Source of the DNA: Mucilaginibacter empetricola
GTDB taxonomy: Bacteria > Bacteroidota > Bacteroidia > Sphingobacteriales > Sphingobacteriaceae
Reading direction: 5' to 3'
Assembly (NCBI RefSeq): GCF_024808665.1
Contig: NZ_JANUBZ010000001.1
Location: 62,001 to 126,000, forward strand
Length of the DNA: 64,000 nucleotides
Every line of letters starts with the position of its first letter. Positions within the stretch are counted from its first letter, which is position 1. The notes under the pieces are model-generated. The model did no database searches, was not told where the DNA came from, and saw only the letters and a list, made by a program, of their open reading frames with translations. The position numbers and the translations under genes are program-made. Shown one piece after another: positions 9,096-17,557 of the stretch.

Positions 9096-9952
9096 ACATC
9101 CAAATTCAAACTGCCTGAGCCGATTTTACAAACATGGCCGCCTACATGCACGCAATTTGTTTCGTCAATTCTTACCAACAATCTGCTCGGCCTTCCCAAA
9201 TTATGCCCTTGTTTAAGGATGATGGTATCGCCTGCTGCTTGCAGCTTGTTTTTTACAAGGAAGGCGCCGCACGGTCCGGCCAGACTTCCAGTCGCAATGT
9301 CTTCAACGGTACCGGCATTATCCCATGTTCTAATGCTCAGCGACGGGATGTCGAGTATTCCAATAAACTTTGCGCCGAAACCGGCTAAAAAGATCTCCAG
9401 GTCAGGGATGGAAATTTTTGCAAGATCTGAATTTTGCTGCGTAGGAATTAAAACATAAGGTAGCCCCGTTGAAACTACCGAAGGCAAATAACCGGGATAA
9501 AGATCACCTTCGCTGAGGTTCATCGCTTTTAACAATTGCATCGAAGCTGCTTGCGGGAGTTCGACCCCAAATTCGGCAACACCTTGATTCATCCAGCATT
9601 CATAGGCACTTCCATTAAGTTCAGTAGTTACATTTACCGTTTTAGTGTTCAAGGCAAATTCCCACGTAGCAACATAGCTGTCCCTGGCATACAGTTCGTG
9701 TAATACTGCTGCCGCACCTAAAACCGGGTGGCCGGCAAAATCCAGTTCTTCTTCACTGGTAAATACCCTGGCGGTCACCTGTTTCCCATCAAAATTCTGA
9801 AGAAAAATGCTTTCAAACTGCCTCATTTCCTGGGTAATGGTCAGCATCAATTCGGAGAAAATGTTTTCTGTTTCTAAAAATACGGTTAGTCCGTTTCCGG
9901 AAAAAGGTTTGTCGGAAAAAACATCGACATGATGATAAGTTAGCTGTTTCAT
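9092..9952 (-). CDS. PhzF-family isomerase/epimerase (first copy)
   Basis: 286 residues, the usual length for PhzF/DapF-fold enzymes. Visible signatures are the N-terminal VDVFSDKPFSGNG, the catalytic-Glu strand QFESIFL, the half-repeat ELDFAGHPVLGAA and the C-terminal EDIATGSLAGPCGAFL. The family catalyses proton shifts on small metabolites; PhzF itself acts in phenazine synthesis, but most Bacteroidota members are uncharacterised and nothing here supports phenazine production. It overlaps the Rid gene upstream and the MFS gene downstream by four bases each. A second, diverged copy lies at 14444-15340. Confidence 0.9.
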   Translation of the reverse strand: MKQLTYHHVDVFSDKPFSGNGLTVFLETENIFSELMLTITQEMRQFESIFLQNFDGKQVTARVFTSEEELDFAGHPVLGAAAVLHELYARDSYVATWEFALNTKTVNVTTELNGSAYECWMNQGVAEFGVELPQAASMQLLKAMNLSEGDLYPGYLPSVVSTGLPYVLIPTQQNSDLAKISIPDLEIFLAGFGAKFIGILDIPSLSIRTWDNAGTVEDIATGSLAGPCGAFLVKNKLQAAGDTIILKQGHNLGRPSRLLVRIDETNCVHVGGHVCKIGSGSLNLDV

Positions 9953-10359
9953 TGGTTATCGTTTGGAATTATTGCCATGGCCTCCACCTCTATCAGCCAT
10001 TCCGGGGCATCTAAAACCACCTGGACAGTGGTGCTAACCGGCGGATTATCGGTATTCACGTACCTGTCCCGTATTTCTCTGAACTTCCTGATCTGGCTGA
10101 TATCCTTCAAATAAACGGTCAGTTTAACCAAATTGTCCAGGCTACCGCCAGCCGCCTCCATAGCTGCGCCTATGTTGCTAAATACCTGATGCGTCTGAGC
10201 GGAAAGGTCATCTCTTCCTACCACATTTCCATTTAAGTCTTCCGCGACCTGACCGGACAGGTATATCATCCTACCACTGCCTGTTATTTCCGCCAACTGC
10301 GAATAACCGTGAGGTGCCGGCATTTTTTCCGGGCTGTAAAGTTTAATATGAAGGTTCAT
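9949..10359 (-). CDS. Rid-family protein lacking the RidA arginine
   Basis: 136 residues with the YjgF/Rid fold (MIYLSGQVAED, NLVKLTVYLKD, STTVQVV, IEVEAMAII). RidA deaminates reactive enamines and imines using an Arg in the PAR-S-T strand. Here that strand reads PPVSTTVQV, with Val108 in place of Arg, while the Glu of the last strand (about residue 124) is kept. By family knowledge this places it outside the deaminase RidA subgroup. It is co-translated with PhzF by a four-base overlap. Confidence 0.88.
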   Translation of the reverse strand: MNLHIKLYSPEKMPAPHGYSQLAEITGSGRMIYLSGQVAEDLNGNVVGRDDLSAQTHQVFSNIGAAMEAAGGSLDNLVKLTVYLKDISQIRKFREIRDRYVNTDNPPVSTTVQVVLDAPEWLIEVEAMAIIPNDNQ

Positions 10360-10386
10360 CGTTAATTTTATAGCAATTATTTATCC

Positions 10387-10983
10387 TTAAGATCTTAAAT
10401 ACCCCAGGCCAATCCTGATCATATTGATGCCGTAAATAGTAGTAGCTATTGCCATGCCGACACCCAGTACAGCCAGGACAGGTACCGGTAATACCGCTTG
10501 TTTTATAGTCAAAATGATGGTGCTGATGGCAATAAGTGTAGCCCAGGTTGCCACGTAGTAATCAATGGTCCGGCCAAAAATCCTGGCCATTGGGTAAAAA
10601 TGCAATCCGACCACTAAAGCGATGGCGGGAAGCACCAGTTCAGGCTTACCCAATTGTAAGCAGATAAAAACAGCGACAGGTATCAACATTCCCTCCAAAC
10701 CGAAGATAATCCCGTAGGCCTTACCCATTTTTTTGCCTTCTGCCTTATCTGTTTCGGTCATCACGGTCTGAAATCGCTTAGCAGACATGAAAAAGTAGAT
10801 CGCATAACCAATAAACGCCAACGCGCCTCCCCAAAAGATGACTAGGTCAGCGATCTGGCCGGTGGTTGGTAAGTTCGCTGATGCTATGCCCGACCACATG
10901 ATCGTAAAAAAGGCCATTAGTAATAATCCGCCGGCTATAGTTCGTATGGCAATTTTCGGTATGGGAATAAGTCTTGTATTCAT
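10387..10983 (-). CDS. Multi-pass membrane protein of unknown function
   Basis: 198 residues with about six hydrophobic segments (near residues 12-32, 46-66, 92-110, 113-128, 142-162 and 165-190) and one cytoplasmic-type loop rich in K and E (AKRFQTVMTETDKAEGKKMG). I do not recognise a characterised family. It ends 27 bp before the Rid gene on the same strand and is probably the first gene of the operon membrane protein-Rid-PhzF-MFS. Confidence 0.75.
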   Translation of the reverse strand: MNTRLIPIPKIAIRTIAGGLLLMAFFTIMWSGIASANLPTTGQIADLVIFWGGALAFIGYAIYFFMSAKRFQTVMTETDKAEGKKMGKAYGIIFGLEGMLIPVAVFICLQLGKPELVLPAIALVVGLHFYPMARIFGRTIDYYVATWATLIAISTIILTIKQAVLPVPVLAVLGVGMAIATTIYGINMIRIGLGYLRS

Positions 10984-11146
10984 AAATTAATATTAAAGTG
11001 TTTAGTGATTGAAAATTAAGCACAAGGGTATGTTTTCCGATTAAACTTAACTAAATCGCCGTCGCCAATGACTATGGGTTTTACTTAATGAGCCCCCTCA
11101 ATTTTTCAAACAGGCAATCCAGTAATACCTAATGGATGGTTAAAAT

Positions 11147-12061
11147 TTATGGCACAATCATTTCCTGTTTTTTCAAATCGAAGGCAATTTTTTCACCGAT
11201 CCAGCTTAGGGAAACTTTGCCGTCGTAAATTAAGCCGGGTATAAATGCTGCTTTTACATTTTGGATATTGATACCCGGCTGGCTTTTAAAGGCTATCGAC
11301 TGCAGCGGCGCCATATAGATTGTTACCTTGGTTTTCGGATCAAACTCGCTGGGTTTGTATCGCTTTTTGGCATTTAGGGTATCAATACCTAATAGATTTA
11401 TGTATTTGGTATCAACCAAAAATACATTCTTACCAGCCCCGCTATCAATAATAAATTGTAGTGTTAACTTGTTGTTGACCTTAAAGTATGCAAAGATATC
11501 AACAGTTTTATCTCTCAAAATTTCCAGTTGTAAAGGGATGATCCTACCGGTTTTTTCAATACGTGCAATGGTTTTGGGCGTTTCGAAAGTTATTTTTTGC
11601 TGTTGAAAATCGATTGTAAAAGGCTGGTTGCCAAAGCTCTTTATAGATACCAATCCATCACAAGGCCCCAAATCAACATCTAAAACGCCCATTATGGGAT
11701 TATTTTCGGTGAATGAACCCAATGAAAGTGTTTTTCCCTTGTAAAGATCAACACTTAATTTTTCCCCGGTTTCACGCAGCCCTGTAAAGCCGGCGTCCTG
11801 CTTTTGTAAATCATTAATCTTATCGGCATATTGTTTACTGATCACTGTCATACCGGCGCCGGTATCAAATATAAATTTGCCTGTCACACCGTTTATCGTA
11901 CCGGTAACCAGGATATGCCCTTCGTTGGTAAGCGTGAACGGAACAGAGGTTTGGCCCTGTACTGCTGCGCTGAAAAGTGTAATTGATAAAACTATAACAT
12001 GTTTGATGAAAAAGAATTGTGATTTCGTGGTATGCACGGCTCTTTTAAAATTTATTTTCAA
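11147..12061 (-). CDS. Exported retropepsin-like aspartyl protease
   Basis: 304 residues with a signal segment (about 20-36, ending AAVQGQ). Two aspartic-protease catalytic boxes are visible in one chain: FIFDTGAG with Asp66 and FIIDSGAG with Asp206. Two such lobes give a complete pseudo-dimeric active site, as in clan AA proteases. The substrate is unknown. It stands alone on the minus strand; its upstream region holds a perfect FNR-like palindrome (12168-12191) and a 13-bp hairpin (12102-12133). Confidence 0.82.
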   Translation of the reverse strand: MKINFKRAVHTTKSQFFFIKHVIVLSITLFSAAVQGQTSVPFTLTNEGHILVTGTINGVTGKFIFDTGAGMTVISKQYADKINDLQKQDAGFTGLRETGEKLSVDLYKGKTLSLGSFTENNPIMGVLDVDLGPCDGLVSIKSFGNQPFTIDFQQQKITFETPKTIARIEKTGRIIPLQLEILRDKTVDIFAYFKVNNKLTLQFIIDSGAGKNVFLVDTKYINLLGIDTLNAKKRYKPSEFDPKTKVTIYMAPLQSIAFKSQPGINIQNVKAAFIPGLIYDGKVSLSWIGEKIAFDLKKQEMIVP

Positions 12062-12101
12062 TTTTTCTAATCGCTAAACAGGTTAATATTAAACTGATTT
12101 T

Positions 12102-12133
12102 AACCATTGTATTCCTGCCTGAATACAATGGTT
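12102..12133. other. Perfect 13-bp hairpin upstream of the aspartyl protease
   Basis: AACCATTGTATTC (12102-12114) is exactly complementary to GAATACAATGGTT (12121-12133) around a six-base loop. A T-tract follows on the plus strand, but no plus-strand gene precedes it. On the minus strand it would sit at the 5' end of the protease mRNA if transcription starts near 12138. Confidence 0.55.
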
Positions 12134-12167
12134 TGGTTTTTTCGAAAATAAGATTTGCAGAACAAGT

Positions 12168-12191
12168 AATACTTGACTTAAATCAAGTATT
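12168..12191. promoter_or_regulatory. FNR/Crp-type palindrome
   Basis: AATACTTGA (12168-12176) and TCAAGTATT (12183-12191) are perfect inverted arms around CTTAAA. The core TTGA-N6-TCAA matches the half-site pattern of FNR-type regulators. It lies 107-130 bases before the aspartyl protease start codon, a usable activator position. Confidence 0.5.
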
Positions 12192-12206
12192 TACACTTGT
12201 TTTTAT

Positions 12207-13457
12207 TTAAACACCTATGATTTCCTTGACACTTTCGACAAAAGTCTCTATTTCATTCACTGTATTATAATAGTGCGGAGACGCTCTTACCGCCCATTGC
12301 ACGCCCTTTTCATCAAAATCAATTACACCAAATGCCCTGTAGCTGGGCACTACGTTGATCTTTCTTTTCATCAATCCATTTACAATGGCCAAGGGGTCGG
12401 AATCCTTAACCGTAAAAGTTACCAGGCCACCTAATTCCGGCCCCCTGTCTAATACACGTATTTTATTGGTAGCCGCTAATTTTGTCCTCAGGATGCCGGC
12501 AAGCAATTTAACCTGATGCTCTATTTTATCTTCGCCGATTTTCCTGCAGTATTCAATCGCCACTTTAGTGCCGATTACGGTTGAATAAGCGAACTCCCAG
12601 TCTTCAAATCTTTTTGAATCCGGCTGTTGCTTGTAGGCATCTTTTTCTGTCCATATTGCGCCGCGCATATCAATAAACAAAGGTTCCAGGCCCGCATCGA
12701 GCGCCCGGTCTGAAATATACAGCGCACCCGTGCCACGTGGCCCCCTCAAAAACTTCCGGTTAGTAACGCTCATGAAATCGCATTTCAATTGCGCTACATC
12801 CAGTTTCATTTGCCCTGCAGACTGACAGGCATCAAGGATATACCAGGTATTGTCCGGGTATTTTTGTGAATAATTGTCGTAGATCAGCGCTATTTCTTTA
12901 ACAGGCTGTACCAGTCCGGAATTGGTTGGAATATGCGTGATTGCCAATAGCTTTGGCTGGTATTTTTTCAGTTTTTCTTCCAGGTCGTTCAAGTCAACTC
13001 CGCCAATCCCCGCATTTTTGATGTGTACGATTTTTACCCCAAACCGATTCCGAAGCGACATGAATTGGATCTGATTGGATACAAAATCATCATTATCTGT
13101 CAGAATGATATCCCCCTCTTTGAATGGAATAGAAGACAATGCCCTGGTATAGGAATCCGTAGCACTTGCCGTAAAGGCGATATTTGATGGCTTGCAATTA
13201 AATAAAAGCGCCGCTTGTTCATAAAACGCGCTGATCACATCAGCACGCAAGGCCGATGCTTCATAACCCCCTATTTCAGCTTCCAGCTGAATATGGTCTA
13301 ATTGCACCTGCGTTACGATATCTGGCATTAAACCAGCCCCTGCATTATTCAGATGAATTACATTTTTACAACCTATCGTTTCATTCCTGAATTGCTGCAC
13401 CTCTTCCGTCGTAAATATGCTATTGGAAGGAAGGATTATTTTTTGCTCCGTATTCAT
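12207..13457 (-). CDS. Class V aminotransferase-fold PLP enzyme
   Basis: 416 residues with the class V (cysteine desulfurase/isopenicillin-N epimerase-like) layout: HLNNAGAGL near residue 35, TASATDSYTRAL, the PLP-nitrogen Asp in YILDACQSAGQ (Asp209), and the Schiff-base Lys in VTNRKFLRGPRGTG (Lys235). The reaction cannot be fixed from sequence; lyase, desulfurase and epimerase activities all occur. Its start overlaps the RidA stop by four bases. Pairing a PLP enzyme with RidA fits clearance of enamine by-products, which is inference. Confidence 0.87.
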   Translation of the reverse strand: MNTEQKIILPSNSIFTTEEVQQFRNETIGCKNVIHLNNAGAGLMPDIVTQVQLDHIQLEAEIGGYEASALRADVISAFYEQAALLFNCKPSNIAFTASATDSYTRALSSIPFKEGDIILTDNDDFVSNQIQFMSLRNRFGVKIVHIKNAGIGGVDLNDLEEKLKKYQPKLLAITHIPTNSGLVQPVKEIALIYDNYSQKYPDNTWYILDACQSAGQMKLDVAQLKCDFMSVTNRKFLRGPRGTGALYISDRALDAGLEPLFIDMRGAIWTEKDAYKQQPDSKRFEDWEFAYSTVIGTKVAIEYCRKIGEDKIEHQVKLLAGILRTKLAATNKIRVLDRGPELGGLVTFTVKDSDPLAIVNGLMKRKINVVPSYRAFGVIDFDEKGVQWAVRASPHYYNTVNEIETFVESVKEIIGV

Positions 13458-13849
13458 AAGCTATCGTTGGCTTGATTAAATTCAGCAATGCATTCTATTT
13501 CAACCAATGCGTTAAAAGGCAAGCCTTTCACCGCTACCGTACTTCTTGCAGGTTTATGTTCAACAAAATAAGTTGCGTATACGGCGTTCATTTTCTGAAA
13601 CAGGTCCATATCGGCCAAGAACACATTTGTTTTCACCACGTTGGCTAAGGTCAATCCCGCTTCCGCTAATACCAGTTTTAAGTTGTCTAATACCCGTTTT
13701 GTCTGCCCTTCGATATCCAATGCCTCCACCTTCATACTAGCCGGGTCTAAGGGTGTTTGGCCCGAGCAGTATAAGAGGGTTCCTGTCCGGATAGCATGTG
13801 AATAGGGTCCAATCGCTTTTGGAGCATCTTCTGCAAATAATATTTTCAT
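13454..13849 (-). CDS. RidA-type enamine/imine deaminase
   Basis: 131 residues with the full archetypal RidA set: GPYSHA (14-19), YCSGQTPLDP, KPARSTVAV with the catalytic Arg102, and VEIEC with Glu117. Known RidA proteins hydrolyse 2-aminoacrylate and related enamines made by PLP enzymes. It is co-translated with the downstream class V aminotransferase-fold enzyme. A TAATTTTG promoter element lies 24-31 bases upstream on the minus strand. It clearly differs from the Rid protein at 9949-10359, which lacks the Arg. Confidence 0.92.
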   Translation of the reverse strand: MKILFAEDAPKAIGPYSHAIRTGTLLYCSGQTPLDPASMKVEALDIEGQTKRVLDNLKLVLAEAGLTLANVVKTNVFLADMDLFQKMNAVYATYFVEHKPARSTVAVKGLPFNALVEIECIAEFNQANDSL

Positions 13850-13872
13850 TTTTCTATTTTTTATATGTAATT

Positions 13873-13880
13873 CAAAATTA
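13873..13880 (-). promoter_or_regulatory. TAnnTTTG -7 element for the ridA unit
   Basis: The minus strand reads TAATTTTG here, matching the Bacteroidota -7 consensus TAnnTTTG, 24 bases before the ridA ATG. No good -33 TTTG partner was found at the expected distance. The divergent Lrp gene starts at 13964, so an Lrp site between the two is plausible. Confidence 0.4.
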
Positions 13881-13963
13881 GGAACTGAGCGGTGCTTAAT
13901 TTTTGCGTTGATGACCCAACACCGGTTAAAAAAATTTATTATTGCGCCTCAAACAGGAAAATT

Positions 13964-14425
13964 ATGCAAGCACTGGACGACTATGATAAAAAGCTGTTGC
14001 GGTTATTACAGGAGAACAGCAGATTAACATCGGAAGAACTAAGCCAATTGGTGAACCTTAGCCAAAGTGCCATTCAACGCAGGATCAGCCGGCTAAGAAA
14101 TGATAAAATAATTGTAGCGGATGTTTCCATTATCTCTCCGGCTGCTGCAGGAATCGGCATTACATGTATTGTTGACCTAATCTTACACGAAGGCAGTTCA
14201 AAATCAATTGAAAATTTCAAAGACAGCCTTGCAAAATGTACCGAAGTTGCCCAGTGCTATTACGTAACCGGAACCTATGATTTTGTATTAATCGTCAATA
14301 CCCGAGACATGGCGCATTTCGAAGCGTTTTCAAAAAAATACCTGATGGACAACCCTAACCTCAAGCACTTCTACACCCATGTTGTCATGGATAAAGTAAA
14401 AGTTGGATTCGGCGTGACGATTTAA
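13964..14425 (+). CDS. Lrp/AsnC-family regulator
   Basis: 153 residues from the ATG at 13964, chosen because a good AGGA site precedes it (AACAGGAAAATT) and the protein then begins at the usual place (MQALDDYDKKLLRLLQENSR). An N-terminal AsnC HTH (SQSAIQRRISRLRNDKII) is followed by a RAM/AsnC effector domain (VAQCYYVTGTYDFVLIV). Lrp-family proteins bind amino acids. It is divergent from the RidA-aminotransferase pair, its likely target. Confidence 0.92.
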   Translation: MQALDDYDKKLLRLLQENSRLTSEELSQLVNLSQSAIQRRISRLRNDKIIVADVSIISPAAAGIGITCIVDLILHEGSSKSIENFKDSLAKCTEVAQCYYVTGTYDFVLIVNTRDMAHFEAFSKKYLMDNPNLKHFYTHVVMDKVKVGFGVTI

Positions 14426-14443
14426 GCCCATTTGCCCCAGCAA

Positions 14444-15340
14444 CTATTTATATAAAACACCTTCCATGGTAATCACCGAAGAGCCACTAACCGTAATACT
14501 CTGATCACTTACTCTAAATTTGATCACGGAGGGCTGTTTCATCTGAACTCCTTGTAATATCTGGTAATCCTTATCTACGGCAACCCGATTCTTGTGATAG
14601 AGATAACCGGCCAAAGGACCTGCGGCACTCCCTGTAGCGGGATCCTCGTCAATACCAATTCCCGGGTTGAAAAAACGTGTCTGCACGATATGCCCGGGAT
14701 CGTTTTCCGTGAACGCGAAGAAATAGACACCCTCAAATCCATACCGAGCTGCCAATTTAATTAAAAGGCTTCTATTCGAGGTTGCTTTGTTTAACGCCTC
14801 AATGCTTTTTAACGGAACCATTAAATGGGTCACTTCCGTACCAACGACCGTGGGCGCAAAATCACCGCTTAATAACTCATCCGGTGCAAGCGATAACGCT
14901 TCTGCCAGAAGATCAGACGGCACCGTTTTTCCGATGACAGCGGATTTTTGCCTCATGCCTACTAAAGGTAGTTGGCTCGCTTCATCAAGCCCGATCGACA
15001 ATTCTATTTTTTGATCCTTCATGATGACAAATTTGTCACCCGGTTGTTCGTCAAAAACGGCTATCTGCTTTAATAAAACCGCGCAAACCACCCCCAATAA
15101 ATTATGTCCCGCGCCATGGATCTCAAATCCCGTGGAGGTAAACGAGCGAACCTTTAAGGCCTTGTCTGCTGCCGAATAATAAATAAAAGATGACTCTGAA
15201 TAGCCAAACTCCCTCGAAATATCTTCGTATAGGGATAACTCCAATTCTCCTTCCGCAAATACGACAGCCAACTGGTTCCCCTTGTATTTTTCCTTAGTAA
15301 ACACATCCAGCACGAGGTATTTAAATAACTCCTTTTCCAT
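14444..15340 (-). CDS. PhzF-family isomerase/epimerase (second copy)
   Basis: About 298 residues from the ATG at 15340 (MEKELFKYLVLDVFTKEKY); an earlier in-frame ATG at 15385 adds 15 untypical residues. PhzF signatures are LDVFTKEKYKGNQLAVV, YSESSFIYY with the catalytic Glu, FEIHGAGHNLLG and DEDPATGSAAGPLAGYL. It is well diverged from the copy at 9092-9952, so this is not a recent duplication. It converges on the Lrp gene with an 18-bp gap and lies 94 bp behind an AraC regulator on the same strand. Confidence 0.9.
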   Translation of the reverse strand: MEKELFKYLVLDVFTKEKYKGNQLAVVFAEGELELSLYEDISREFGYSESSFIYYSAADKALKVRSFTSTGFEIHGAGHNLLGVVCAVLLKQIAVFDEQPGDKFVIMKDQKIELSIGLDEASQLPLVGMRQKSAVIGKTVPSDLLAEALSLAPDELLSGDFAPTVVGTEVTHLMVPLKSIEALNKATSNRSLLIKLAARYGFEGVYFFAFTENDPGHIVQTRFFNPGIGIDEDPATGSAAGPLAGYLYHKNRVAVDKDYQILQGVQMKQPSVIKFRVSDQSITVSGSSVITMEGVLYK

Positions 15341-15434
15341 TGTTTTTTGTTTATATAGTATACAACAAAGGTATTGGACGGGCATGGGTTATAAAATGCA
15401 CAAAAGGGAAGTAATACAGGACTTTTGGGAAGCT

Positions 15435-16265
15435 TTACTGGCTTTTATTTCTATAGCTGCCAGGGCTGGCATTGGTGTTCTTTTTAAAGAAACGTGTAAA
15501 ATACGAACTGTCATCAAACCCTATCGCATGTGCAATCTCTTTGATGGATAAATTGCTGAAGTGCAACATCCGTTTTGATTCCAGCAAAATCCTGTCCTTT
15601 ATTAATTGACCCGGTGTTTTCCCGGTAAACTTTTGGGTCACCTTGGTCAGGGTTTTAGTAGAAACCGCCAGGGACTCCGCGTAAAAGGAAACCTCCGCTA
15701 TTTTTTTATAATGGCAATCTAATAACCGTTCAAAGCTTTTGAACCTGATATAATCAGGAGACTTGAAACAATTGATCTGGACATAGCTTTTTTTAATTTC
15801 GTAGACTTTTAGCAGGAAAATCTTAAGAAATGAAAGCAAAATCGCATCCGAAAACAAACTGTCCCGCTCGTATTCCTGATAGATATCCTCAAACGCCTTT
15901 TTAACGGCAAATGCTTCTTCCTTTTTTAATTTGATGACTGGTAAAACGTCGATGTCATCAAATACCCCGTAATTGAGAATAAAATTTTCGGTATCCGAAT
16001 CCGCTGCAAAAAAGGACGGAGTGAATTTAATAACCCCGCCGCTGGTCACGCAATCCTTTTTTAAAGTACGGATATTTTGGGGATTTAATAAAAATAAACA
16101 AGGCCCATCGAACGGATAATCGATAAAATCTATCGTATGGACACCCGAGCCCGCCTGGACCCAGATGACCTCAAAATAGATACTCCGGAAAGGATTAACT
16201 TCCAGTAATTCCCGGGTTTCTTCATCTTTGTAGTAGGAAATAAAAAAATCATTGAACGCTGTCAT
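15435..16265 (-). CDS. AraC-family regulator
   Basis: 276 residues. The N-terminal half is a cupin-like sensing domain; the C-terminal half carries two HTH motifs (SFYAESLAVSTKTLTKVTQK and KEIAHAIGFDDSSYFTRFFK) and the family end GASPGSYRNK-type sequence, here NASPGSYRNK. It is the nearest regulator to the second PhzF gene 94 bp downstream and may control it. The effector is unknown. Confidence 0.92.
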   Translation of the reverse strand: MTAFNDFFISYYKDEETRELLEVNPFRSIYFEVIWVQAGSGVHTIDFIDYPFDGPCLFLLNPQNIRTLKKDCVTSGGVIKFTPSFFAADSDTENFILNYGVFDDIDVLPVIKLKKEEAFAVKKAFEDIYQEYERDSLFSDAILLSFLKIFLLKVYEIKKSYVQINCFKSPDYIRFKSFERLLDCHYKKIAEVSFYAESLAVSTKTLTKVTQKFTGKTPGQLIKDRILLESKRMLHFSNLSIKEIAHAIGFDDSSYFTRFFKKNTNASPGSYRNKSQ

Positions 16266-16399
16266 CTTTATGATCCCGCAACTAAAATACGATTTTCTTC
16301 ATTGGATCAATAACGTGATTGCTCGTTATTCCTTTTAACTTCCTGTTTTCTGGCTTTAATCATTAGTGCAAGCCCCTTCCAAATTCATTTTGTTAATGA

Positions 16400-17041
16400 C
16401 TAGTAAACAATCTCTTTAGCAACTTCCCTTTGATAAAGTTTCAGGAATTGTCTTGCAATTGCGTCCGGGTTGAACCTCTCGTCACTATCATTTACAAATC
16501 CACAAACGGTCACCGTTCCTACAGTTATATTTTGACTCCTTAACTCTTCATATAATAATTCATTAAGTGTTCTAAGCGCAGCTTTTCCAATACTTAGCGT
16601 CGCATAGTCCTGGTTGGGGTACAGCGCAAAGCCTCCGCCTGTTATTAATATGGCTCCCTCACCTTTTATTTTCATACTCGGCAAAACATTGTTTACTACT
16701 GTTAGCAAACCGGCAACATTTATTGTAAAATCATATATAAGCGAATCGCTTGTTTCATTTAAAATATTGTTTGCCTTAGCAGCGGCAACATTATAATGCA
16801 ATATATCAATAGCGCCGTATTTTTGCAAAATTTGGGCAAGAACCTGTGTTAATTGTCCAGGATTTGAAATATCACAAGTAAAATGCACAGCTGTAATATT
16901 TTGAGCTATTAGCGCTGGAATTACCTCATCCAGGTTAAGCCCCCTGCTGACCAATATGACGGTAAATCCTAATTTGCCGAATAATTTAGCAACGCCGTAG
17001 CTTATTCCCCTGCCGGCTCCGATTATCAATAATGTTTTCAT
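16400..17041 (-). CDS. SDR-family protein with atypical active site
   Basis: 213 residues with a Rossmann start (LLIIGAGRGISYGVAKLF). It is short for a classical SDR. The catalytic YxxxK is replaced by DYATLSIGKAALR: the Tyr is followed by Lys at +7, not +4, and the NAG box is NVAAA. Whether it is an active oxidoreductase is unclear. It lies 10 bp behind the cupin gene and forms an operon with it, divergent from a MocR regulator. Confidence 0.82.
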   Translation of the reverse strand: MKTLLIIGAGRGISYGVAKLFGKLGFTVILVSRGLNLDEVIPALIAQNITAVHFTCDISNPGQLTQVLAQILQKYGAIDILHYNVAAAKANNILNETSDSLIYDFTINVAGLLTVVNNVLPSMKIKGEGAILITGGGFALYPNQDYATLSIGKAALRTLNELLYEELRSQNITVGTVTVCGFVNDSDERFNPDAIARQFLKLYQREVAKEIVY

Positions 17042-17051
17042 AAATTTTGAT

Positions 17052-17492
17052 TTACCAATGTGATGACTGACTTGGTTGATTTAAAAAGTTTTGCCCATAC
17101 TTTTCTGCTATTTGCAGTTCCTCGCTAAAAGGAAGAGGACGATCATGTTCAAGCGCGGAAACTTCCCAAAAATAATTTTCCAAATCCGGAGGCATGATGA
17201 TTAACAACCGGCCTCCCTTACTTCCGGATTTATAATAGTGAGGGGTGCCAGGTTCTACCGTTAATAATTCACCGGCAGATAGTTCAGTCATCCTGTCGCC
17301 ATAATAAAATGAATAGCGGCCCTCTAAAATATAAAAAGTCTCATTTCCAAGGGGATGCACATGGATTGCAGGCCCGATATTTGGCTGGTGCTGCATTTCC
17401 ATAACACAATACTTACCAAAGGTTTCCGGCGTAGTAGTAAGAATCTTCATTGGAGTTGAGTGAAATAAAAAAGGTTTATTTTTCATCTGCAT
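17052..17492 (-). CDS. Small cupin-domain protein
   Basis: About 146 residues from the ATG at 17492; 17486 is an alternative, and the longer frame to 17582 would overlap the divergent MocR gene. A single cupin_2 domain shows the metal-site pattern (GPAIHVHPLGNETFYILEG) with two His and one Glu, then GTPHYY with a third His. Such cupins act as small sensors or enzymes. It is the first gene of a two-gene operon with the SDR protein. Confidence 0.82.
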   Translation of the reverse strand: MQMKNKPFLFHSTPMKILTTTPETFGKYCVMEMQHQPNIGPAIHVHPLGNETFYILEGRYSFYYGDRMTELSAGELLTVEPGTPHYYKSGSKGGRLLIIMPPDLENYFWEVSALEHDRPLPFSEELQIAEKYGQNFLNQPSQSSHW

Positions 17493-17557
17493 ATATCTGA
17501 TAAACAAACATAAATTATATTTGGCCCCACCAGGTAAGCCAGAAATATTATAATCAT

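Noticed and set aside
9092..9952. Phenazine biosynthesis
   Set aside because: PhzF-like proteins are widespread; no other phz genes are present.
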